From an uncultured Saprospiraceae bacterium (GTDB lineage Bacteria > Bacteroidota > Bacteroidia > Chitinophagales > Saprospiraceae), in assembly GCA_937961455.1 (NCBI GenBank), contig CALGNN010000124.1, forward strand, positions 1 to 54,235: 54,235 nucleotides of DNA. The letters are read 5' to 3'. Position numbers and translations under genes: made by a program. Shown here piece by piece: positions 10,231-19,400 of this stretch. The first letter of the stretch is position 1. Every line of letters starts with the position of its first letter. Under the pieces are notes generated by a model. The model made no database searches. It was not told where the DNA came from and worked only from the letters and a program-made list of their open reading frames with translations.

Positions 10231-10518
10231 CTACACTTTTTCTATCATTTCTATACACATAGCTAACTCCTCAATGTACTGATCTATTTCCTCTCTAATC
10301 TTTTCATTCTCCTGTTTCAATTGCATTTTAGAAACATTCTTGTCTCCTGCTTTTTGCTCCATTTGAAGTAGATTGGCATTCTTTGCTGCCAATTCATCCT
10401 TCAATTCATTATTTATTTTAAGTAAATTAATATTCTCTGTTTTAAGCTTCTCACACCGGCTTACCAATTGATTGATTTTTAATTCTATTCCTTCGATTTG
10501 TTCTAAAATCGTGTTCAT
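10231..10518 (-). CDS. ZapB-like coiled-coil protein
   Basis: A 95-residue, almost wholly coiled-coil protein with heptad-like spacing of Leu, Ile and Met (IEGIELKINQLVSRCEKL) and many Glu, Lys and Asn residues; no signal peptide or membrane segment. Its size, composition and position two bases upstream of zapA suggest a ZapB-like or other divisome-associated factor, but short coiled coils resemble one another easily, so the family call is inference. It starts 41 bases after the pheT stop. Confidence 0.7.
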   Translation of the reverse strand: MNTILEQIEGIELKINQLVSRCEKLKTENINLLKINNELKDELAAKNANLLQMEQKAGDKNVSKMQLKQENEKIREEIDQYIEELAMCIEMIEKV

Positions 10519-10559
10519 ATTCCTATAAAGCTTAATTCTAAGATACGGCTTTTTAACAA

Positions 10560-13031
10560 CTAAGTTCTGATTTCAGCATTTAGTTTAGTCTTAAATATGG
10601 AGATCAATCCGTCAAAAACCCCGTCTATTTCTTTATCTGTCAAGGTTTTAAGCTTGTCTTCAATTTGAAAACTGATAGCGTAAGACTTCTTATTTGCGCC
10701 CAGCTTTTCATCACTTCTAAATACATCAAATAGTGAAACATTCTTGATTCTTTTGTCTCCTTGTGTCTTTACAAGTTGGATGATTTCTTTAAAGCTAATT
10801 GCTTCATCTATCACCAATGCCAGATCTCTTTTGACTGACGGAAATTTACTAAGAACTTCTGCTTCGATATTGATGCCACTGTAGATTTTTAGCAATGCTG
10901 CTAATTCAAAATCCGCATAGAATACTTCTTCTTTAATTTCCATTTGCTTACAAATGTTCGGCTTTACTTTCCCAATGCTTCCAAGGAGCTGTTTTCCTTT
11001 GAAGTAATTGATACCATATTCAAACACAGGGTCATCACCCAATTGCTTCAACTTGCATTGCTGTGCTCCTATCTTAGAAAGTAACGCATCTACATGTCCT
11101 TTCATCGTATAAAAGTCTTGTGAGGCATTCTTTCCACTCAACCAATTAAGACCTGCTTTATTTCCATAAAAAAATAAGGCAAGTCTTTCTTCCTCAATTA
11201 TTCCGGTTTTGATGCTTTCGATGGATTCCGTTTTCTTTTGGTATATCCGACCAAACTCATAGCAAGCCAGCTCCTTATTCTGTCTATTCTTATTGCGCTT
11301 GATGGCTTCTAATCCTGAGAACAACATCGTTGGCCTCATTCCATCTAAGTCTATATTAGAGGTATTATTTACTTCTACAATCTTTTTATGTAAATCAGGC
11401 AGCAAGTCTTTGTAATAATTGGAAGCCTGCATAGAAAGAGAAATCATCTCATTGAATCCTCTCGAAGAAAGCATTTCAGATATTTTCTCTCTTAGTTGAA
11501 TTGGAGATACACCTTCTGCGTAAGAAACTTTGTATTCTAACTTTTCTTTAAATGGCACATTGTCCAATCCATATATTCTCAAAATTTCTTCGATAACATC
11601 TACCTCCCTTAGGACCTCAGATTTATCTGTTGGAATAACAACCGTACATCCTGTTTCATTTTCTTCTTTGATATCTATTTTTAGCGCAGCTAAAATATTT
11701 TTGATTTCTTCTACCTTAAAATCAACTCCTGTATGTTTTCTAATAAAATCATATCTGATAGGAATTTCATTGGCTGCTATTTTATTGGGATAAACATCTA
11801 CAATCTCAGAGGCGATGCTTCCTCCACATAGTTCTTTAATCATAAGAGCTGCTCGTTTCAATCCATACACACAAACATTCGGATCGCTCCCTTTTTCAAA
11901 AACCTTAGCAGCGTCTGTTCTTAATAAATGTCTGGTGCTGCTTCTTCTGACACTTTTGGCGTTAAAGTGGGCAGCTTCTAAGAATATGTTTTTTGTATTA
12001 TCTGTCACTCCAGAATTTAACCCTCCAAAAACTCCTCCTATGCACATTGGCTTGGAGGCACCATCACAAATCATCAAATCTTCTGCACTTAATTTTCTTT
12101 CTTTTTCGTCTAGACTTTGGAATGGACTTCCTTCAGCTAATTGCTTGACAATAATTTTTCGGTCAGTTATTTTATCTAAATCAAAAGCATGTAGTGGTTG
12201 TCCCAATTCATGTAAAATGAAATTGGTAATATCTACCATATTGCTAATGGACCTAACTCCTATTCCTTCCAATTTTTCTTTAAGCCATTGGGGTGACTCT
12301 TTTATTTCTACACCTGAGATACTTACGCCAGTATATCTTGGACAAGCCTCATGATCTTCTACGACTACTTCGACAGCCATATCGTTGGTATCAATTGCAA
12401 AATCACTCACATCTGGAATCTTCACATCTTGGCCTGTGTCGTGATGAATTTTTAAATAAGCAGCAAGATCTTTTGCGACACCTAAATGAGAAGTAGCATC
12501 TGATCGATTGGGTGTAAGTCCAATATCATAAATGTGATCTGTCTTTATTTCATAAAGTGTATCTGCTTTGACACCAGGCTCAATCGCTGGATCAAGCACC
12601 ATGATCCCGTCATGGGAAGCGCCTAAGCCCAATTCATCTTCAGCACAGATCATACCTTCTGAAACTTCTCCTCTTATTTTACTTTTTCTAATTTCAAAAG
12701 ATTCACCCTCTGGGCTGTATAGTTGCGTTCCTACAGTTGCTACTAATACTTTTTGACCGGCAGCTACATTGGGCGCACCACAAACAATTTGTTTGGGTTC
12801 AGCATCACCAAGATTCACTTTTGTTACTGAAAGACGGTCGGCTCCAGGATGTTTGAAACATTCCAATACTTCGCCAACTACGATTCCTTTTAGTTCTCCT
12901 TTGATATTACTGACCTTTTCTAGGCCCTCTACTTCTAATCCTATTGCTGTGAGAATCTCACCAATTTTTTCAGGACTTAGTGAAGGATCAATACTTACGT
13001 ATTCCTTTAACCAATTCAATGAAATGTTCAT
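10560..13031 (-). CDS. pheT: Phenylalanine-tRNA ligase beta subunit
   Basis: Beta subunit of the (alpha-beta)2 phenylalanyl-tRNA synthetase. At 823 residues it is full length. Order: N-terminal MNISLNWLKEYV, a tRNA-binding EMAP-like OB domain at about residues 40-155 (GVVVGEVLECFKHPGADRLSVTKV), the B3/B4 editing domain, the B5 domain (IRYDFIRKHTGVDF), the catalytic-like core and a C-terminal ferredoxin-fold anticodon-binding domain (FPSVKRDLALVIDEAISF). pheS is not in the window, so the subunit genes are unlinked here. Confidence 0.97.
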   Translation of the reverse strand: MNISLNWLKEYVSIDPSLSPEKIGEILTAIGLEVEGLEKVSNIKGELKGIVVGEVLECFKHPGADRLSVTKVNLGDAEPKQIVCGAPNVAAGQKVLVATVGTQLYSPEGESFEIRKSKIRGEVSEGMICAEDELGLGASHDGIMVLDPAIEPGVKADTLYEIKTDHIYDIGLTPNRSDATSHLGVAKDLAAYLKIHHDTGQDVKIPDVSDFAIDTNDMAVEVVVEDHEACPRYTGVSISGVEIKESPQWLKEKLEGIGVRSISNMVDITNFILHELGQPLHAFDLDKITDRKIIVKQLAEGSPFQSLDEKERKLSAEDLMICDGASKPMCIGGVFGGLNSGVTDNTKNIFLEAAHFNAKSVRRSSTRHLLRTDAAKVFEKGSDPNVCVYGLKRAALMIKELCGGSIASEIVDVYPNKIAANEIPIRYDFIRKHTGVDFKVEEIKNILAALKIDIKEENETGCTVVIPTDKSEVLREVDVIEEILRIYGLDNVPFKEKLEYKVSYAEGVSPIQLREKISEMLSSRGFNEMISLSMQASNYYKDLLPDLHKKIVEVNNTSNIDLDGMRPTMLFSGLEAIKRNKNRQNKELACYEFGRIYQKKTESIESIKTGIIEEERLALFFYGNKAGLNWLSGKNASQDFYTMKGHVDALLSKIGAQQCKLKQLGDDPVFEYGINYFKGKQLLGSIGKVKPNICKQMEIKEEVFYADFELAALLKIYSGINIEAEVLSKFPSVKRDLALVIDEAISFKEIIQLVKTQGDKRIKNVSLFDVFRSDEKLGANKKSYAISFQIEDKLKTLTDKEIDGVFDGLISIFKTKLNAEIRT

Positions 13032-13050
13032 CTAATACAATTTAAGACCG

Positions 13051-13058
13051 CAAAGATA
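13051..13058 (-). promoter_or_regulatory. Bacteroidota-type promoter -7 box for pheT
   Basis: The minus strand reads TATCTTTGCGG, an exact TAnnTTTG -7 box 20 bases before the pheT ATG, in the short gap between pheT and the Omp28-like gene. This makes pheT the likely first gene of the pheT-zapB-like-zapA-rny operon. Confidence 0.6.
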
Positions 13059-13077
13059 CTAGTCTTATTAAGAAATA

Positions 13078-13896
13078 CTATTCCTCAAGTTGTGTAGATT
13101 CTACTTGAAGGATTTCTTTTTGCTCTTCGTTGTAATGAAGATAGACGATGAGTTCGCAATTTGCCGCATTCCATTCATCAGGAATCGTAAAATTATAAGA
13201 CTTTTCGAAGGTGTCTCCTAGGCTAAATGAGCTACCTAAAACTTCACCATCGAAATTTGTAATTGCTCCTCTGTACAAGTGCTTATGGACATATTCTTGC
13301 TTCCAGCCTTCAGGAGTAATTTGTCCATCAATTATTCCACTTTCTGTCATTACTGCGGAAATGTAAACAGCTTCGGTTGGCACAGCATTGAAAATACCTG
13401 AAGCGGTGAAACTTAATTCTCTTGTAGAGTTGTCATAGCTTTGGCTTAGTGCCAAGCTACTTACAGGTTTCAACTCAAACTGGGAAGCAATGAAGCCTGC
13501 CCATTCTGATTGAGAAGATTGTAAATCAGATTGTCCATTAAAGATTTTACGGTCTACCACAGCCGAAGGATAACCAATAGGTTCGCCTAGATATGAGGCT
13601 AGATCATTTCCATCTTGTGTTCTAAAGTCAAATTCATTTAAATTATTTGGTGTTGCAAAAAATCCAGCGTGAACTGATATGGCAACTAAGTCATCTCCGT
13701 AGATGGAAATTAAATTTTCGATCTCTGCTGATCCTGCCGGACATTGGACACAGTTTACTCCAGTAAACTCTTCGATCAATACTTTTTTCTCAATATCTTC
13801 TGGCGGCTTAGGCTCAGGAATGAAAGGCATAATTTCATTGCAAGAAAGAAGTGTCAATGAGACGATAACAATTGTAATCAATGATTGGAATTTCAT
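13078..13896 (-). CDS. Omp28-related outer membrane lipoprotein, thioredoxin-like
   Basis: The 272-residue product carries a lipoprotein signal peptide with lipobox LLSC (Cys19), so it is predicted to be lipid-anchored in the envelope. The next recognisable segment, EEFTGVNCVQCPAG around residues 43-55, has the CxxC of the Omp28/thioredoxin-like family. The C-terminal half looks like a beta-sandwich (SLALSQSYDNSTRELSFTAS). It starts 9 bases after the DUF6029 gene and both probably form one operon; a TlpA-like thioredoxin is divergently transcribed next door, which fits a shared envelope redox role. Confidence 0.85.
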   Translation of the reverse strand: MKFQSLITIVIVSLTLLSCNEIMPFIPEPKPPEDIEKKVLIEEFTGVNCVQCPAGSAEIENLISIYGDDLVAISVHAGFFATPNNLNEFDFRTQDGNDLASYLGEPIGYPSAVVDRKIFNGQSDLQSSQSEWAGFIASQFELKPVSSLALSQSYDNSTRELSFTASGIFNAVPTEAVYISAVMTESGIIDGQITPEGWKQEYVHKHLYRGAITNFDGEVLGSSFSLGDTFEKSYNFTIPDEWNAANCELIVYLHYNEEQKEILQVESTQLEE

Positions 13897-13905
13897 AATT
13901 GATAT

Positions 13906-15546
13906 TTAAAAGTTTGATCTTAAGGTAAACCTTACTCCATTAAATGCAGGCTCTAATCTGCAAATCCCACCGCTACAAACAACACCTTCTACTTGCTTAA
14001 TATAACCTAATTCAAATCGATGAGATTTAATTACGTGTACTACACTAGCGGTATAATAATTTACAGCTTCTGCTGTCTTTTTAGGCACTATATTGTACAT
14101 ATCAGAAATGGTCAAAATCCATTTTGGTGCTATGCTATATTCAACTAATCCAAAAAGCCATTGACCAAAATCTTCATCAGTCAGCATATATTGCGCTTCA
14201 ACTCTTATTGATTTTTTACGATCAAATTTATACAAGAATTCCGCATAAGGCGTGATAGTTTGTACAATGGGTACGTCGGGTTTAAACTCATAACGATCTT
14301 GATTGTACCACTGCATTTGCAAACCTCCTAAAATCTGCCACTGTCTCTTATATTTATAATAAGCTTGAGTAAAAATTTCTCTGTACAATTGTGTGTTATC
14401 TAAATCCGTGATATTTGTAAAATTCGCTGAAAATCCTACTTTTCTAGAAGGAGCATATTTCACATCAATTTGGAAAGCCTGTTCTCCTAATTCTTGTGTA
14501 GCTGGATTATATCTAGCAGTTAAGCGATAAGTGTTGACCCTTGACATGGGTGGCAGATAATTTATTTGACCAAAGTTCAAACTAGCAAATGGCGTAGTTC
14601 TCAAGGTAAAGTTTTCTGTCCTTTTACCTTCTACACTAATACCAAATCCCTTTGCTCCAAATGATAAGCTAGAATAGAGGATGTATCCATTTTCATTTAC
14701 AAACTTTCCAGCACTTGTTGTTCCATTCCAATTAGTCTTCGTTTCCAAAGGGTCAAAAAACACCTCATTCGTTTTATAAGCTCCTTCAAAATACCAACTG
14801 AAATTTCCTGCGGTCATGGTATTATACAATGAATAAGCATAGACATTATACTTTGCACCAATTCTATCAATCGGGGTATAGGTTGCTAAAGCGGAAACCA
14901 GATTATTCATGGTTTCATCATCAATGGTTCGATTGACTACTCCTATGCCTGGGGCAAAGGTGATGGGTTTCTCTTCATTTCCAATAGATGCATACCCTTC
15001 TATGGAGCCACCTTTGATAATAGATCTGTAGGAACTAAACTGTTGCTTTTGTCGACCCGTAAAACCTTTGATTTTCCAATTGTCATTCAGGTAATAATTA
15101 ACCCTTGCACCAAAAAGTGCATTATCAATTGCCAAAGCTCTTTCTTCATAGGCTCTGAAAATAACACCAGATCCTATTTGATCATAGAGATAACCTACAG
15201 ATATATCAAATTTATCAAGATTCTTTTTTATGTACCATCGTCCTATACCTTGATCTGAATACGATCCGCTTGGGTTTAATAAATTGGAGTTATTAAACAT
15301 ATCGAATCTAAGTCCAAAATCAAATCCCCAATTGCTGTATTTGATGTCCATCCAAGTCTCCGCACCGAATAGTTGGCGATCATATTGTGGAGTATTGCTG
15401 GCTCCAATTACAGAGTCTCTAATAAAAAAATTTGCTCGCCCTTCTACACTACCAGAAATGGACCCTGTGTTCTCTTGAGCTATTAAGCTTGGACTTGAAA
15501 GAAATAGACTTAAAAAAACAATTAGAATACTGGTTTTCTTATACAT
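13906..15546 (-). CDS. DUF6029 family outer membrane beta-barrel protein
   Basis: The protein has 546 residues with a Sec signal peptide ending in SPSLIAQ. After it come many alternating hydrophobic/polar strands with aromatic girdles (YSNWGFDFGLRFDMFNNS, DKFDISVGYLYDQIGSG) and a C-terminal Phe (FTLRSNF), the features of an outer-membrane beta barrel. The layout matches the DUF6029 family that in Bacteroidota accompanies Omp28-type lipoproteins. Substrate or partner is unknown. It is the first gene of a two-gene operon with its own -7 box. Confidence 0.8.
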   Translation of the reverse strand: MYKKTSILIVFLSLFLSSPSLIAQENTGSISGSVEGRANFFIRDSVIGASNTPQYDRQLFGAETWMDIKYSNWGFDFGLRFDMFNNSNLLNPSGSYSDQGIGRWYIKKNLDKFDISVGYLYDQIGSGVIFRAYEERALAIDNALFGARVNYYLNDNWKIKGFTGRQKQQFSSYRSIIKGGSIEGYASIGNEEKPITFAPGIGVVNRTIDDETMNNLVSALATYTPIDRIGAKYNVYAYSLYNTMTAGNFSWYFEGAYKTNEVFFDPLETKTNWNGTTSAGKFVNENGYILYSSLSFGAKGFGISVEGKRTENFTLRTTPFASLNFGQINYLPPMSRVNTYRLTARYNPATQELGEQAFQIDVKYAPSRKVGFSANFTNITDLDNTQLYREIFTQAYYKYKRQWQILGGLQMQWYNQDRYEFKPDVPIVQTITPYAEFLYKFDRKKSIRVEAQYMLTDEDFGQWLFGLVEYSIAPKWILTISDMYNIVPKKTAEAVNYYTASVVHVIKSHRFELGYIKQVEGVVCSGGICRLEPAFNGVRFTLRSNF

Positions 15547-15568
15547 TTAAGCGCCGAATTAGATGTTT

Positions 15569-15576
15569 CAAAAGTA
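15569..15576 (-). promoter_or_regulatory. Bacteroidota-type promoter -7 box for the DUF6029 gene
   Basis: The minus strand reads TACTTTTG, an exact TAnnTTTG match 23 bases before the ATG of the DUF6029 gene. No good TTTG is seen at -33. The 201-base gap also holds the start region of the divergent TlpA-like gene, for which I found only an imperfect box. Confidence 0.5.
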
Positions 15577-15747
15577 GCATTTATGTGCTAAAAAGAAGTT
15601 AAGTATGTTAGAATTTATAATAAATAACAGACAGTTACTACTTTTTGAAGTATATGTCAAAATTTTGTTAAATGGCCTGTATTTTTAATTATTTGGCAGA
15701 GTTTATGGTTTTATTAGAGTAGATTTATTCGTAATAAAGATAGATAA

Positions 15748-16251
15748 ATGAAAAAATTAATTTTAACCCTCAGTTTCGCGCTTGCTTTTGTATTCAGTTC
15801 AAACATTTTAACAGCGCAGGATAAAATGCCTTCCGTAGATATCAAAACACTTGAAGGAAAGTCCGTAAATATTACAGACTTTGCGAAAGAAGGACAGCTT
15901 ACGGTTATTAGTTTTTGGGCTACTTGGTGTACGCCTTGCAAAAAAGAATTGGATGCTATTGCGGATATATATCCAGATTGGCAAGAAGAATACAACATGG
16001 AATTACTTGCAATCACGATTGATGATGCAAGAGCTTTAGCTAAAGTGAGACCTATGGTTGCGCAAAAAAATTGGGATTATACCATTTTATCTGATGCAAA
16101 TCAGAATTTGATGCAAGCCTTAAGCTTTCAGACAGTTCCTCAAACTTTCATTATGGATGGAAAAGGAAATATCGTATATAGTCATTCTGGTTATGTACCT
16201 GGTGATGAGTATGAACTTGAAGATAAATTAGCTGAATTAGCTGGAAAGTAA
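15748..16251 (+). CDS. TlpA-like thioredoxin family protein
   Basis: A periplasmic thiol-disulfide oxidoreductase, 167 residues. It has a Sec signal peptide (MKKLILTLSFALAFVFSSN...LTAQ) and a thioredoxin fold with the active site FWATWCTPCKKEL at about residues 55-67, and the cis-proline segment QTVPQTFIMDG. AhpC/TSA-Redoxin features such as VDIKTLEGKSVNITDFAKEGQL place it with TlpA/ResA proteins. It is monocistronic, with its own terminator, and divergent from the DUF6029-Omp28 pair, a plausible functional partner. Confidence 0.92.
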   Translation: MKKLILTLSFALAFVFSSNILTAQDKMPSVDIKTLEGKSVNITDFAKEGQLTVISFWATWCTPCKKELDAIADIYPDWQEEYNMELLAITIDDARALAKVRPMVAQKNWDYTILSDANQNLMQALSFQTVPQTFIMDGKGNIVYSHSGYVPGDEYELEDKLAELAGK

Positions 16252-16290
16252 TACAATCCTTAATTACACAGGATTAATAAAAAAATATTG

Positions 16291-16321
16291 AAAGCCTTTA
16301 ACATACTTTGTTAAGGGCTTT
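16291..16321 (+). terminator. Rho-independent terminator after the TlpA-like gene
   Basis: A 13-bp stem with one G-U pair (AAAGCCTTTAACA with TGTTAAGGGCTTT) encloses the 5-base loop TACTT and runs into a short T tract, 39 bases past the stop codon. Confidence 0.85.
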
Positions 16322-16410
16322 TTCTATGTACCTCTCTAAGCGAGTAAATAAAGTGAAGCGTGAATCTTCTAACTTCAAAAGACACTCCTCTATAAAATAT
16401 ATGAATTAAA

Positions 16411-16441
16411 AAAGCCCTAATGAAAATCACATTATGGCTTT
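16411..16441 (-). terminator. Terminator after the 2048-residue T9SS cargo gene
   Basis: On the minus strand a 12-bp stem with one internal mismatch (arms AAAGCCATAATG and CATTAGGGCTTT) closes a 7-base loop and is followed by T residues. It lies 23 bases after the stop codon of the large gene. With the plus-strand terminator at 16291-16321 it insulates the two convergent genes. Confidence 0.75.
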
Positions 16442-16463
16442 AGTATTTTTGGGAGTTAAAGAT

Positions 16464-19400
16464 TTATGGTCTGTAAGTAAACACTTCGATTTGGCTTGTA
16501 TAAATTCTAGTCTTTCCTTTAAGCTGAATTATGTACATACCGGAATTGTAATTGGTTGTTGAAAATTCAGCATGTGTGGTCGTTACATTATTTATGTAAT
16601 CAACGATTCTTCCATTTACATCAGTAACCACTATCTCTTCAATATCATCGAATGCTTCAAATTCAACAATAATTTGATCACCTCTATGAACTGGATTAGG
16701 ATACACAAGGAAATTTTTATTTGATGACTTCAACACTTCGACATTTTCATTTTGATACTTCATCTGATCGTCAGTCATTATGGTATAACTTTCACTTGGT
16801 ATTTCTCCATTACAGCCAATGATGCTTATATCATCTATAAATACTAAATCTCCATTGGAGCTTGCATCACATCGAATTCTCACTCTGGTCTGATCCGTTA
16901 ATGTCAATCCATCTATTGTTGCTTCAGTGAAATATCTAATCTCATCAAAGAAGTCGGTATCCGAAATCCATTCTTCATAGATATTGTAAGAGGCTCCTCC
17001 ATCAGTTGAAACTTCTAATACAAATCGTTCGCCGATCTCCATACTTACTGTAATGAAAGAGAAATTTACTTTCAAGCTTGAAAACGCACTTAGCGCTAAA
17101 TCCGAAGTGGTAACAGATGATTCTTCTCCAGAGTTATCTCTTATTCTAAAACAGTAAGATCCACTATTTGCATAAGGCGCATCAAAAATACTTCTTCTAG
17201 CATCTGTCCCAGTGCTTGGTAAATTCCAAACTCCTGTGCCTGCTTCTAGATCATCAAAAGTCTCAGTTGTACAATCATTGACTCCACAGCCGCTAATTAT
17301 TACATCATCTAAGTACACCAAGTCACCATTGGAACTAGCATCGCATCTAATTCTAAATACTGTTTGATTAGTAAATGTAAATCCTTCTATATTTACTGTT
17401 TCAAAATATCGTACTTCATCAAAGAAGTCTGTATCAGAAATAAATTCTTTGGCTATTGTAAAGCTATTACCTCCATCAGTGGAGACTTCAATCAAGAAAC
17501 GCTCTCCAATCTCCATACTGACTGTGTAGAAACTGAGATAAATTTCAGCTGATTCATAAATGCTATAATCTGCAACTTCTGTATAAATTGAAGATTCTAT
17601 ACCTGAGTTATCTCTTAATCTAACACAGTAAACACCGCTATTTGCATATTGCATATCAAAAATTGATCTTCTGGCATCAACGCCTCCATCAATCCAATTG
17701 CCCCATCCAGACTCAAAGTCTTCTTCATCTTCAACGATACAATCATCTGTGCAATCATCAAATACTTCAAAAGATTCTACTCCAATACATCCATTCGCAT
17801 CTGTGATTGTCACCGTATAAACATCTGAAACGAGATTAAATATATCTTCTGTGTTTTCTCCATTACTCCATGAAAAGACAAATGGGCCTTCACCGTTTGC
17901 TGGAGCTATATCAATGAATCCATCTGCATTATCACATGTGGCATCTCCAACAAATGCTTCTGTAAAGATGATGATATCATCACTTTCCACAACAATATTA
18001 TCATCAATGGCGGTACATCCGTTTGCATCAGTTAAGGTTACACCATATGTTCCTGCTGGTATATCTAGTAAGGTGGTGCCTGTTGCTCCTGTACTCCAAG
18101 CTATGGTATAAGGTGCAACGCCTCCAGCGATGATAGCAATTGAAACTGCACCATCTGTAGCTTGGCAGGTTGGGTTAAGTATACTGGTATCAAAGCTAAT
18201 AAACGGACATTCGCAATCATCAGTAATTTCAACAGTGGCCTCATCTGTACAATTATCTGCATCAGTGACCGTCACTGTATATTGACCACTTGACACATTC
18301 GTGAGATCTGGACCCACTGTGCCCGTATCCCAAATGAAAGTATAACTAGCTACACCACCTGAAACAGAAATGACAGAAGCAGAACCATCATTCAATTCGC
18401 AAGTGGCAGAAACAACTTCAAAAGTAAGTGCTATCTCAGGGCATTCATCGCAGTCAGATCTTACAGTAAATGATGCTGAGCCAGAACAACCATTGGCATC
18501 TATCACTGTAACAGTATAAGTCGCTGGAATAAGATCTGAAAGATCTTCTTGTGTAGAACCATTACTCCAAATATAGCTAAAGGGAGCAGTCCCGTTGAGC
18601 ACTGTCAGATCAATTATACCGTCATCACCATCACAAGATACATCCACAACTTCTCCTACTAAGTCTAGGGAGTATACATCATCTCCTACTGTAGTCTCTG
18701 CAAAGAAAGTGCATCCTTCACCATCGACAATGGTCAAATCATATGCACCTGGTGAAAGACCTTCAGCAGGATTTGTTATTGCCCCGTTACTCCAAAAATA
18801 GGATATTGGATCAGTGGCATTACTGACATTAGCTGTGATTGAACCATTCGGATTTCCACAAGTGGCATTGGTAACATCAAATTCAATCAACACATCTGAA
18901 ACATAAGGAGGAACGATTACCATTTCCTCTCCTGTGCATCCATTTGCATCTGTGATAGTCACTTGATAAGTACCTGATGTAACATTATTTAATATATCAT
19001 CGTTATCTCCATTACTCCATACAAATGAATAACTCGCTACTCCGCCTGAAACTGAAATAACTGATGCAGAGCCATCCTCCCCTAGACAACTTGGTGTCAT
19101 AACTTCAAATTCGGCAGAAATGGCAGGGCATTCTAGGCAATCATATTCGACGTCAAATGAGCCAACACCAACACATCCATTCGCATCTGTAACCGTTACT
19201 TCATAGCTGCCTTCAGCAAGATCATTTAAAACACCTTCTTGTTCAACATCTCCAGTACTCCATTGAAAAGTATATGGTTCTATACCGACAATTGGGGAAA
19301 TTTCTATTGCTCCATCTAAAAGGTCGCATGATTCATCGGTGATGATACTTTCAAAAGTAATTTCATAATTGAATTCCCCTACGGCCCCAGATTGAACAAC

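Noticed and set aside
11815-12354. Plus-strand 179-residue open frame inside pheT
   Set aside because: Antisense to a well-conserved synthetase core; no independent motif.
15661-15694. Promoter of the TlpA-like gene (TTTTG, 19 bases, AATTATTTG)
   Set aside because: The -33 part fits but the -7 element lacks the TA at the right spacing; too weak to list.
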